This document shows positions 25,801 to 37,700 of a stretch of 64,000 nt of DNA, piece after piece. Below the pieces are notes generated by a model. It had not been told where the DNA came from, made no database searches, and saw only the letters and a program-made list of their open reading frames with translations. The position numbers and the translations under genes were made by a program. Source of the stretch: Pterois miles (Eukaryota; Chordata; Actinopteri; Perciformes; Scorpaenidae); contig CAMQGK010000052.1 of the NCBI GenBank assembly GCA_947000775.1, positions 32,642,501 to 32,706,500 on the forward strand. Direction: 5' to 3'. Within the stretch, counting starts at the first letter, position 1, and every line of letters begins with the position of its first letter.

Positions 25801-26885
25801 CAAAAACTCAATAACAGCAGGCTCCTCCTGTAGGGAGGGTGCAGTTATGTAATTCTTTTCATCCTATCGTCACCATTTCAGCGACATCTGAACTCTCATT
25901 AGTGAGATGGGCCCCAGAAAATGGAGCTCCACAGAGAGCTGGGACTGAAATGGGAAAATCAAGTTTAGAGGCTGGGGCTGTTTGCAGTGCTTCCTGTAAC
26001 ACTATCCTGTTTGTGGAATGGGGGGTATTCCTGAAATGACATTCGGTTTCTGGGCAACAGAGCAGCAGCTGTGCATATCTTTGCATCCAGGGGGGATGCG
26101 GTGCGATAAAAGCCCACTGATGCAGCTGTGTTTGAACAGGGAGATTGCAGTTCGATCGGTGGCTCGAGGGATTCTCCGACCAGCAGAGTGGAGGGAAAGA
26201 ACTTCATAGGCTTCCCACAGAGCCTAGTTTTTTTTTTTTGTTTTTTTTCAGAAAAGGGTGTCGCCTGCTAAAATACCGTCGAACACAAGAGTAGACCAGT
26301 GAGTCTGAATGGATGACAGTTTTATGTCGCCTTCACACCGGGCATGAAAAAAAGAAAGAGCGGCATCATGGGATGTCTGTTCAGTAGCCAAAGTGGTTGA
26401 CACGGCAAATTTTGAAAAATGGAAGTTTGCTCATCAAGCATTCATTCAGAGTGTTTCATTAAAAAAAGCTCAATGGACTTCACTAATATTTTATAAGATT
26501 AAAAAAATATTCAAATTTGGTTTGGCTATATCATTTACCCTTGACTTCACACATTTTTCACACCTATTGATGGAATTTGAAACGGCAAACATAGAGCAAC
26601 ACATTAGAGGCTAATTTACTAAATGATGCAGAATGAGGGCTGAGGGATAATTCAGTATTATGAATTATGTTATGGTGAGTCAGTGGGAGCATGTTGTGAG
26701 TATGTGATTTTATCATGTTATTGTTTGACAGATTTTTTTTTATTTTCCAAGCAAGCTGCACTGTAACACCTAACAAAATGAGTTTGTGAGGTTTTTTTTT
26801 TTTTTTTTTTTACATAGTACATAGTTTGGTTTCATGTGAGATCATTGATTTGAACATTATTTAGATTATTTTGTAGATGAATTTG
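22881..26885. other. Intron sequence, nothing recognised
   Basis: About 4 kb of ordinary intron. The short open frames at 24309-24810 and 25839-26209 overlap on both strands and lack splice context or family resemblance. T-runs lie at 26230-26250. Confidence 0.5.
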
Positions 26886-26893
26886 GATACATG

Positions 26894-27186
26894 TAGGGGT
26901 GTCACAATAACTGCAATATTTAAAAAAATGAAATTTTGATGATGTTAATGACACACATATGATCATATCATGTAAATAATCCAGTGCCTTAAATCATGCT
27001 TTTGTACAGTTATGGATACAGACTTTCTCTCTACCTCCATGGACTCGTTTGCTAAAAAAAGAGGCACAATAAACAAAAAGTTGAATTTAACCAATAGCAT
27101 ATTTTTTTTTTCAAATGTTAGATAGATGTTGTAATAATATCCTTATGGTGAATTTTTCTGGCCCTGAAAATTGTGTAACAGACCTA
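26894..27186. mobile_element. 293-bp hAT-type MITE
   Basis: The left end is TAGGGGTGTCACAATAAC. The right end, read on the other strand, is TAGGTCTGTTACACAATT, so the termini form an imperfect inverted repeat. A perfect 8-bp direct repeat GATACATG flanks it (26886-26893 and 27187-27194). No coding content. Confidence 0.75.
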
Positions 27187-27435
27187 GATACATGTACCAT
27201 ATCATAGTATCTGAAATAATAATATGATTTGAACCATATTTTCTAACCCTGCGCAGCATCCTTTTTCAGGTCACATAAGGTTTGGGGTTTCAGTTACAGG
27301 CCAGAGCAGAACTCTTACTTCATAGCTGTGCTTACAGCTACAAAACAGCTAAATCATTTAAAAATATATCTAATTGTGATTACTTTGACTGACATTGCAG
27401 TTGTGATATGATTTGCGATTTTAGAGGGAATGATC

Positions 27436-27980
27436 TTTTTTATGTCTCCGTGACAACGTAGTTGGTAAATGGCGCTCCGAGTGTCCGTTCGCCCCTCTGC
27501 TGTTATTTCCGAAGCCGAACTACTTGACTGAGGAATCTTGAGTTTGGTCTGATGGTTGACAGTGTTGCCTAGTTGTGCCTTTTGGGGGACAGATTTCCAG
27601 GGTGGCCAAAAGTTTTTGAAAGTGATCTGGTTCATTCTGAAAAATCAGCTATTTTAAAACCAACATGGCTCAGTTCAAAATTTTGTTTCAAAACGAAACT
27701 CCTCATCTCGTCTCTGACGTGATTTCGACATCAGATGATTTGCTACCACTTCATAGTGCTTCATAGAGAGAGACTGAATTTTTGAAATTTTAGCCCAAAA
27801 ACTTTGACTTCAATTTTGTGTCCGGAGTTAGAAGTCCACGGTGGTACTATCATTTATTTTTTTTAAATTTTCTCTCAAAAAAGTGATTATTTTCAACTTC
27901 TATTCCATTTCCGGAGCAAAACTCAAAAACTATTAAACACAGGAACTTCAAAGTTGGTTTGATGGTTGACAGTGTTGCAG
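27436..27980. repeat. Unclassified repeat-like block bounded by a direct repeat
   Basis: A 20-base motif (TGATGGTTGACAGTGTTGC core) occurs at 27550-27568 and again at 27960-27978, about 410 bp apart and in the same orientation. The segment between has a distinct composition with several AAAACT and TTTTGA stretches. It may be an old element or a local duplication. Confidence 0.4.
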
Positions 27981-30900
27981 GAGGGATGTGAGCTCACTCC
28001 TGCTTTATTACATCATTCCCACCTTTTCCATTAAAGAACATGTTAAAGTGATGATACGGTGTCATTTTTTGGGGATCTGTACCAAACAAAGATGTTTTCC
28101 TAAGTCTGTAGAATATGATGTGTATGCCAAGACATCTCTGCAGCATGTTAATATTTAAGATGGTATTTTGACACACACTGCACCTTTAACAAATATTCTG
28201 CCTTTTACGATTTGATAAAATTTGAATTAATTGTGCAACAGTACAGTTTTAACAAAGTGCTCTTTATCGCAGCATTGGTTCATTAATGCAAGTCTCCTCT
28301 TGTAAATAATCAGCGTCTGGTTGGCCTCCAGCCGTGTACCACCATGTGAATACGGCCCTAGAGGTGATAAGGACTGTGATGTTTTCAGGAAATGTATAGC
28401 AGAGGACATCTTGGCAGTCATTAGTTACTTGTTGACACTCTCACTGCTGAAGCAGAGACAAGAGTGGAGGTGGAGTATAACGGAGCCACTCTCCACTGGT
28501 GTGGCCTCATTAATCACTGTCCTCTGGCTCGCCACGGGTGTAGGGGGTCCTTTGTCTATGTTTGGAGCATTCTGTGTTGGATGTGCAGTGCTCAGATGCT
28601 GCACCCCTGTTGGTGTCCAGGAAAGATGGCCGACTAAGAAAGCCACCTGACATTTGTGCTATTTTTTTGGGCTTTATATATGAATTCTCATCAAAATCTA
28701 GATTAGGACTTAATTAATCGACATGGAAGTTATGCCACATGAGCTGTGGGTTTGCTGGGCTTTATCTTGTGGACCTTTTCTGAATAATACATGCTGCTGT
28801 CTCTCTGTGATTCACCATTGTCTGATCAGAGCTGCTTAGAGCCTTATATTTCAGGGCGGAAAGATTTGTTTTCTATTGTTCTTCGTTCAGCCAGAGTGCT
28901 GACAAGTCTCTCAGCCAGTCATTTCTCAAGTCGAGGTTTTTATAGTGAAAGAATGAAAAAAAACAAATTCCCAAAAGAATTTCATTATCATTTTATGAGG
29001 CAAAAGTGTCTTTTTGAGAGAGATTAATTTAATGAGAGATACAGAAACTGCAGCAGGCACATCATTTTTATTACCAAATGAAACTCGGTTTCTTTGCAGA
29101 CTTCACAAAGTTTGGAGAAGATGTATGAACATAATTTCTCGGCTTGGCTTCAAAGCTCTTAGTTCTTAGCTTTTCACAGTGTGTGCAGGATAGCTATAAA
29201 CAAAAGCTCCATTAAGACAAATGCACTGCTTTGCTCTTAGCATATAGATGGCCTCAGAAAAGACTGAATGTGTCTTAACAGGCACATGTCACTGCTGATT
29301 TATTGGCAGTTTAATCTGCTGATCAGAGTGGTCGGTAGCAGTGATGAGCATTAGGACTGAAGGGCCGCGGCTGCAGAGCGTAAACCCTGACAAGGATTTA
29401 AGGCTATTGATCTCCCATTGTGATGAAACTGGACACAAGTTGTTTTTGTATTGTTTTTGTAAAGGACACAAATGTGTTTTTATATTGAAACTACTGGCAA
29501 GTCTGAGACTGATGACATTTGTCAAAGTATTTGCCAATTTGCTGAATTTTCCATTGATGGGGATTTTTCTTCCTTGACTATAAGAGGCTGATGGCAACAG
29601 TTGAGAGGCAACAATCTCAGCAACCGGTAATTGGTATTGATCAACAATCCTGTTAACTCCCTGTAGGTACGTTATGGTCAATTTGTGGCCATAATTTGAA
29701 TAAATCCTGTGAGTGATTGTCTGCATTGCAGTAGCACTCAGAAACTTTGGTTATACATGATGACCAGAGAAGCAGTGATGATCTGATAAAAATCAAACCA
29801 CTATTGTGGTAGCAGAAATGTTTTTAGCTCAGCTGAAATGTGTCCGTAGCAGAGAGTATCCTCGTCTTCTTCTTTGGTGCCATGCATCAGGAAAGCCAGT
29901 AAAAAATGGCCAAGGGGAGCATATTAACATTGGGCCTCAGGATCCTTCCACATGAGGTAGCTCTCACAGTGCTCTCAGGGGATTTGAGACTATCTCCTGG
30001 ATTTCGATTCACCTCTGAGATGAGCCGTGTGCTGCTTGTCACCAGTTTTGTCAAGAAAGATGAGCATTAGATGAACTGTGATCAAGGATCCATTACTTTC
30101 ACCTGTACTATCTTTGACATTGAAGTCATGTTTGGTCCAAGTCAGCGCTTTTAGTTTCTGAGGTGGGCAAAGTCAATGAGCAACAACCACTGTCAGTGTC
30201 ATGTGGTTTCTGAAGGGTGAATGTGTGAATGTGAGCGAAAATGTTGCTGAAAATGTACAGTCCAGTGGGCTTTTCCTACATCAATACCATATAGGTTACA
30301 ATAAAAGCTTAAAGCTGCATTAATTGATTTTTGGCCAGAAAAACATCTGACGGATTATCACCTTATCAAGTTGTTATAGCTCCAGTGTTAGGAAACAATT
30401 GCCTATTTACGCATCCAGCGGAGCAACAATAGCATTCATTAGGAGATGTATATCTAGTCAATATTCTCATTAAAACTCTGTTTCTTCCACCAACTCCTGA
30501 GTCATCACGGGCAGGTTGTGTATAGTGGGTTTATCAGGGCTTTTTTTTACTAGACTAGAAGACATTTTGGTGTCACAAAACTAAAACAATGAACTTAAAT
30601 AGGCAAAAACCTCCATTAGGTTGAAAATTCTCTTAGTATTTGTCATGAGCAACCCTTTAGCCATTTGATCCACAGAAAGTATTGATTAGTAGAGCTTAAA
30701 AGATGGCCTCTGTGAACAACTGTAACCTTAACCCTTGACTAGTCAGCCCACTGAACCCTCAACAGACACTAGACTAACAGACTAACAGCAGACACATCTA
30801 ATATCCCAGGCTTGAATTTCTAATGTTGGTTACGGGAATTAATAATCGTGAACAATGGAAGAGATGACACGGCTTTGATACTGCATCAGCATCACACAGA

Positions 30901-31085
30901 CTTTATTCTAATATTTACAGATGCTCACATGTCTTGAATAGAACCATTGTTTGCTAGATGTCAAAGTGATTAGAGAAAGTGAAGCAGGCAGCAGATAAAT
31001 AGACAAGTTTCCCCCCATTAGAGTTTGGGAGGCACTAGCACTGATCATGCTGTCGCTGGTGATCACAGAAGCCATAAACAAAACC
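27981..31085. other. Intron sequence, nothing recognised
   Basis: Ordinary intron. The overlapping frames at 28321-28650 and 29289-29726 lack family resemblance, splice boundaries or conserved motifs. Confidence 0.5.
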
Positions 31086-31089
31086 CAAT

Positions 31090-31345
31090 TAGAGACGTTG
31101 AATACGGGGGGGCAGGGCGTTGACGGGGTGGGCGGGGCTGACTGTAGGACCCGCTGGGCTCCAGAGAGGCCACAGATGTGACAGTGTCTGGACTGCGTCT
31201 GGAATATAATGCAGTTCTGATGAATTAATAATCATGGAGAAAATGTCATAAATAACGAGGACCGGCGACTGTTTTGTGCTGAAAGCGGTGCTGTGCTTAG
31301 CTCTGCTGAGGCATGCCGAGCCGTGCCGAGCTGTGCCGAGCAAGG
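31090..31345. repeat. GC-rich patch with 10-bp tandem repeat
   Basis: A GC-rich segment begins with G-runs (31106-31140). It ends with four 10-bp units at 31301-31340: CTCTGCTGAG, GCATGCCGAG, CCGTGCCGAG, CTGTGCCGAG. Confidence 0.55.
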
Positions 31346-31501
31346 GTGTGGCCTCTCCCTCGTCATGACTGTTGTTGGTGGCAGGAGGCAAGGCGCCAGA
31401 CCGATATGTGATGTGATCCCAGAAGTCCCTCAGCAGACAGGGTGAAATAATGGGAATCCCTGGAGTGAGGAGGTAGTGGTGGTTAGGTGGGGTTTATTGT
31501 T

Positions 31502-31510
31502 TGTGTGTGT

Positions 31511-31562
<52 letters not shown>

Positions 31563-31582
31563 GGGGTGGGGGTGGGGGGGGG
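31502..31582 (+). repeat. (TG)n microsatellite followed by G-quadruplex-type run
   Basis: A TG dinucleotide array (about 31502-31562, one ATT interruption) runs directly into GGGGTGGGGGT and nine further Gs (31563-31582). The array is a Z-DNA candidate and the G-run a quadruplex candidate. Confidence 0.9.
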
Positions 31583-32322
31583 TCTTCTGCTTGGCTTCAC
31601 CTGAGACAATGAGTCAGCCTGGCAGATTTGTGCCAAAGGGGGACTAGGGGTGATACTGAGCCAAAGGGAACTAAAACACTGCACAGTACACACCCAGATG
31701 TGATGTTCCACATATTGTATTCCTTAGCTGCATTCATTGATCTTTGATCAGAAAAACAACCAAACACGCTAACATATTGTCTCCTTTTGGCGTGGCTTTG
31801 CGTGACATTACCTTCTTACACTTCAAACAGGGTCCAAAATGAACTTGTTGGCTTGCTGGCCAAGGTAGCTGTGGAAGGTGAAACTGAAATCACAATATGG
31901 CCAACTGCAAGTATAATCATTTTAATATGCTGTCAGTGAAAATGAGAATAATTATGTAAAAAATACCATTTTCTCTAATATTGTGTTTTAGATTGCAACA
32001 TTGCATTTGCTCTAAATCGGGCAGCCCGACCAGCCAGATATTTTGACCAGAGTCTCTGCAGCTGCTACACTGAGTATAGTGGGTTAGTTAGACTCCACCA
32101 TACAGGAAACGTGCTTTAATTCAAAACTATCAGTTAAAGGAAGCTAAAAAAGCACCATAGAGCTGTTTTAAGTCTCACATTTTATTTTATAGCAAATTTC
32201 ACCAAATTATTATCAGGATATCCAAATAAGTACTCACAAAGCTGATGTAGTGTGCTCAACAATGTTTGTAGTGAACAGGCTCATCTGGTGGTAAGGATAG
32301 CTCAGAATCGTCTGTCAACACA
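31583..32322. other. Intron sequence, nothing recognised
   Basis: No supported gene or repeat. Confidence 0.45.
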
Positions 32323-32597
32323 GATGTTCTCCCCGTGTAAGCGTGGGTTTTCTCCGGGTACTCCGGCTTCCTCCCACAGTCCTTAAAAACATGCAATTTA
32401 GGTTAATTGATGACTCTAAATTGCCCGTAGGTGTGGATGTGAGCGTGAATGGTTGTCTGTCTCTATGTGCCCTGCGATGGACTGGCGACCTGTCCAGGGT
32501 GAACCCCGCCTTCGCCCAATGCCAGCTGGGATCGGCTCCAGCCCCCCGCGACCCCTAACGGGATAAGCGGTTGACGATGAATGAATGAATGAATGAA
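32323..32597 (+). mobile_element. SINE-like teleost repeat, copy 2 (5' truncated)
   Basis: Begins ATGTTCTCCCCGTGTAAGCG, continues through CTCCGGGTACTCCGGC, and ends in a (GAAT)n tail (about 32578-32597). Shares its 3' portion with the fragment at 3867-3914 but lacks the tRNA-like head seen there. Orientation is plus, judged from the tail. Confidence 0.8.
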
Positions 32598-32599
32598 GT

Positions 32600-33360
32600 C
32601 ATTGAACAGTGAAAATGCAGGATGTTTAATGCTTAAAATAGTACTAATTGGTAATAATTACATGTTTACTCAATTGATCAACATTATTCATTATCAAAAG
32701 GTTTGAGAGGACTGAAATCCTGTTTGAAGTCCACCCACCACAAACAGGGAAGCTTGAAATGGTTTCTGAGCTAGTCAAACATTTAAACTGTACAAATGTG
32801 TCAAATGCAAGAAATTAATTTTCCACTGCAAGTGAAATGAAAAGTGTCAGACATGACAGTTCAAACAATCAGTTTTGTTCCTTTTTTTTAGGTTCAGGCC
32901 TTTTAGTAATTTTTATTTTCTGTCTTTTTCTTCGTCTCTGTCGTTCTGTCCTTCCTGTCATAGCCTCCCCACCCTAACCATCCCTCCCTCAGTGGCCCTA
33001 TTTCCTCTGTATGGTTCCCTCTGGCCATGGTCCGTCATGGATCCTCCATGCTTCATTTCTTCATTAGAGGTTCTGAGCATTTTGCAGAATAGATTTCCAC
33101 TATCAGGGATCCCATGCTGCTCTGGAACGATGGAAAGTCTAGACAGTTTGGAAAAAGTCTGACAATTCACCTTCACACTGTGGACTGTGGCTGCTGTATT
33201 GGTAGCAGCAGAGGCACATTGGACGGGTATGCGTGTCCTGTGGGATGATGAGGCATCCATCTCTGTCAGCCTTGATGGACGTAGAGGTTAACTGAGTCTA
33301 ACCTATTGGGTCTGGACAGATTGAGCTAATTAGCACAAAGCTAACAGTTCCAGGTTTGTT
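32600..33360. other. Intron sequence, nothing recognised
   Basis: Contains a T/C-rich stretch at 32876-32960. The overlapping frames on both strands here lack family features. Confidence 0.45.
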
Positions 33361-33363
33361 TTG

Positions 33364-33985
33364 TAGGGGTGGGATAAAAAATCAATTCACCAATGTATCT
33401 AATTTTTTTTTCTATGATTTTGAGATCAGTTTTTTTCAGAATCAATATATCTGCTTCATCTGAGTCTATGTGGAGGTAGAAGGAAGTTAATGCTTTTATT
33501 GTTGTAGTCTCAGTAACGTGACGTCATATCGTTTCATATCTGTCAAAAGACGAGAGAGTTGAAGTTGCACCCTCCCATGTTAAATCCAGCCTGGTAAACA
33601 CGACACATCCAGTAAAGGATGGAAACACTTTGAGTTGCACACAGTTCAGGAAAAGCAGAGCTAGATGTCACTGCTAAAGCTGCACGCTAACTCCGTCACA
33701 GACAGGAAACATTATCGTATCACGGTAACGTTCGGTCCGGCCGGCCGTCGCTCTCGTCTCTGTGGTCAGATGGGCCGACGCCACAGCTGTAGATCACCCA
33801 TATTACCAAATTACCAAATAATACCAAATTTAAAAGTCCCTAGAAGTGTATGATTCAACTTTTTCCCATGCTGTAGTGTTAAAAAATGTAACAAAAATTG
33901 CAATAAATCATAACATCAAATCAAAATACTTGTAGAATTGCAATACTTAAAAATCATAATACATATCGAATCGGCACTTAAGTAT
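33364..33985. mobile_element. hAT-like element, 3' end lost
   Basis: Starts TAGGGGTGGGATAAAAAATC and ends in a block (ATATCGAATCGGCACTTAAG at 33964-33983) that I recognise as near the opposite end of the same teleost MITE family. The terminal bases and the target duplication on the right are missing. The next segment starts GGATGCTAATTTTG, resembling the left end of the element at 40098, so a second insertion may have removed them. Confidence 0.5.
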
Positions 33986-33994
33986 CATCATTAC

Positions 33995-34716
33995 GGATGC
34001 TAATTTTGAAAAATGTTCTTGACCAACCAACCCTCTTTAACTAACTTGTCGTTAACCGACAAGATTTGTGCCTTGCATGCAGTGGTGTAACAGCTGTAGT
34101 ATATGAGCTTTTCTACTTAAAGTGACAAAAATAGATTTTTAAAAATTTCAAAATATGTCCCAAGTGAATAGTAAATATAAAGTTTTTTTCCCCCCATCAC
34201 ACAATATAATTACAATTTATTACATTAACTTAGTTTAACTTTGTGGTGGGAGTTGAGAGGGGCAGAACTCTAGTCCAACAGATCAATGAGCTCTGATCTA
34301 ACGTTCAGTCTGTGGCGTATAAACTGTTAGTGTTCAACTGCTGATCTGCTGAGATCATGTGGTAGATGACAGTGGTGTGACATACCGGCTGGTCTCCATT
34401 AACCACTAACATGGATTTGCTTTTCTGTCTCTCATTAAATTAATCATTAACTTGTCTTTCATTTTGCTTCTATTCAATTTTTTTTTTTACAACCCCATCA
34501 CTCGACTAGAGCGCCGCTGCTGGAAACCGGTGATATTCAGACGCTTCAGTGTGCATGAAACAAAATCGAAATACATTGTGCGACATGTAGTTTAAGGACA
34601 CCGTACTTCTGTAAAGCAGCATAGAATTGTATGATAAGCACATATTTTTTGCAAGCTTTGCAAGCATAATATATTCTTGCAAATAATATATTCTTTGCAA
34701 GAATCATTCTAGCCCT
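33995..34716. mobile_element. Possible second hAT-like element abutting the first
   Basis: GGATGCTAATTTTGAAAAAT at 33996 is very like the left end at 40100, and the segment ends near TCTAGCCCTA (34708-34717). It contains the small palindrome CTTGTCGTTAACCGACAAG (34045-34063). Boundaries and identity are tentative. Confidence 0.3.
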
Positions 34717-34719
34717 ACT

Positions 34720-37700
34720 GTAACTGAGGCTGTAGGAGGAGGATTTAATGGATGCAGTACACTCCACTGTTTTCAACTTATGATCAAAGGATTACAAATA
34801 CAGTTAAAAATCGACTTTTTACGTATTCTGTAAAGTGCACTGTTCATCCATGCTTGTGCCATATGATGCCAGCCACCCATCAGACATATTTATAGATTAG
34901 TGTCACCACCATTGTAGCCTGAGGGGAAGAATATAAAACTACAAATCAACAGTGTTTGAGATTTCAGCACTGGAGAAAGACACCAACACATGCTGTTGTA
35001 AAATATGATATAGTCATCAGTACTTCATGGAAAGGCTGGATTGTCATTGTGGGGTGTCAAGGCCATCTCTGGCCTTGGCCACTCTTTCTAACCTGTAGTG
35101 AATGTGCAATGTCAAATCCAGCCTTCGTATCCTGCTCATTATAGAATAAAACCCTCACAGTGCATTCATTATTCCAAGATAGTTGGACAATGAAACAATT
35201 GCACCCACTTGAAGTCAAGGCTAAAATACAAAACATAAATATATGTATTTTCTGCAATGTACATTTCCATGTAATATTCAAGGGAGCCATAGTCATTGGA
35301 GCCGGCGGTATGTATGACATTTGGTCATGCTTTGTTCCAAAGGAGGAATCTGAGTGACGTTTTTCTAGCTCAGTGAAAATACAGGCTGTTGAGCTGGTGG
35401 ATGGCTAATGACTCCAACTGCATGAGGAACGTCAACCCTATAGTGTTGAAGTTGCCTCAACTTACCAAAACCAGAAAATACTCTCATGGGTCATTTTGAA
35501 TGCATTGGTAAATCTCCATATGACGTTTGATTTGTGTCCTAGTTTTGTCAGCTGGAAATTTTGATCTGAACAGAAGCATGTGGTGGATTAATGGTGCTTC
35601 AGCTATCAGTGAATATTGTTGCATTTTTGAGGTGTTATAATGTCCTACCATATCTGATTTGACAGTGATTTTTTAATATAAACATTAGGTGTGTCACTGC
35701 TGCACTCCTATATTGTATTCAAGACATACCTGTTTTCATATCTGTCTCGTTGCATGTTGCTTATATCTTTTGCATAAATTTTCTGCTTGCTACATCATTG
35801 ATTTTATCAATCTGCTCTTGTTGTGCTGCTTGTACCAGTGTTAATCTGCACAATTAGCTTGATAAGCCTGGGTGTGGTACTCATTGCCCAAGAGCTCTCA
35901 CACCTCCAGAGATCTGAAACCAGACCTGATGTGAAAGAGAAATATTATATTCAGCAAATCACTTGGCTAAGCCTGCACATATTCATCTCCATGTGCTCTG
36001 GTTTCTTTGGACTAAATTAAAGGACAGTCTAACACATCCTGACTTTCTCCTTTTGTAGTTTGATAACATTTGGTTGGTTATGCGAGAAAACATCAGATCA
36101 GCTGATGCCACCAGGTTAGCCAGACTTATTTGGAAAAGAAAAGTAAGGCAAACAGTAAATTATTACTGGGCCTCATAGCACTTAGTAGTACATAGTGATG
36201 CTGCCACATTGCCAGATCTCAGAAGTTATTAGTATAGAGCACAGTGTTATCTAAACCAAACAGAAATAATTGCAAATATGAAAACAAAACCAAAATTACA
36301 AAAAAGTGGAAGAACCATAACATTGCTGCTATACAGAAGTAGTCAGCCATCTCTGTGAAGGTTAACATCAGCCATTTCAAAAGGCCTCCTCTAAAAAGCT
36401 CAGTTTTAAGGAGGTGTAAAAGTGGATTAGTGTGGAGGGAAAACCAAAACAAAGAGAGTAAGGAAAAATGCACATTTTCAGACCTATTTGCATGTGTGTG
36501 TAGGAGTAAAAAGAATCACATTTTTTGTTTTAATGTTAAACTGGTGGAGCGTATTATGGGGCCAGATAAAGCATCCTTAGTTTTGGAAGCACTTTCTCTT
36601 TGTTTTTCTCTCTCATTGCATATTACAGCCCTCACGTTGCTCGCAGTTTTGGCAATGGCATTGCTACGTTTGGTCCAGTGGAGTCACATTGCTTTGCATC
36701 CCTTGGTAGCTCTGTTTCCTTATAACGGTTTCATCACCATTTTTCTTTTTTATGTTCCAATGTACGTGGAGTTGCCAGGTTTTTGGAGTCCACAGGCAGA
36801 TGTGCTTGCACAGTAGTTGTCATTATTTACAGCTAAAAAGAGGCATACTTTAACCCCTCAGGCTCCAATGCAAACAAAATGCACAAGAGCACTATTTTGC
36901 CACTGGATGGAACAAACCCGTTGATACAACCCTGTTTCCTTCTTCCTGAGTGATGTTAACTGTTTCGGGACCTCTGACAGTGCCTTATGTGTACCGTCAC
37001 ACAAGCTTACAGTCATTGATTCTTCTAACACACTGTCTTTTTTGTGCACAAGAAAACAATCTGAACATACTGTCTGTCCAGTGAACCTAAAGGGATAAGA
37101 GTTGCACCTATTTTCCATTAAAAATGAATTTAGAGAAAACACAAGCAGATGTGCCCCCCATTTTCAAAGAGTGGAATGAAAGTATGGGATTGTTGGCACC
37201 CTCTGTCTAACAGACTTTATCTTTCTAAAAAGAGCTTTTATTTTCCACACAGCTGAATTCACTTATGAGCACCTACAGATACTAAAAAAAACCCACTCAA
37301 ATTTGTGAGTGTTTCTAAGTGTCTTGGTCACTAATTTAAACAGGATCCCAGCCAAATGCGGCGTTCCTTTCACTGTGACACTGCACTCTGTCAAACATTG
37401 GGGATCTGGTAAGAAAAGCCCTTGGACCCTATCAATGCAGGAGAGGTACCAGCATGGAAGTATGTTTGTATAGGACCTGCATAAGCACACAAAGCTGGTA
37501 TTAAAAAAAAAATACCACTTGTGAAATTTGCCTGCTCCATTTGCACAACTGTCAGGAGTTGTAACAGGATATGAGAGTTTCAGTTGGTGGTCCTTGCCAT
37601 GAGGATATGGGAATGAGAGCTATGCTCTGGGAACGTGGAGTCAGTGTGGAGGTGAAGGGGGTGTGAATATGTCAGTTGTAGTGGTAGGAGTTCAGTTTCA

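Noticed and set aside
34963..34985. REST/RE1-like motif (TTCAGCAC...)
   Set aside because: Only the left half fits. The right half-site GGACAG is degraded.
36355..36816. 153-codon plus-strand frame
   Set aside because: AT-rich, lacks homology cues or splice boundaries, and overlaps a minus-strand frame of similar quality.
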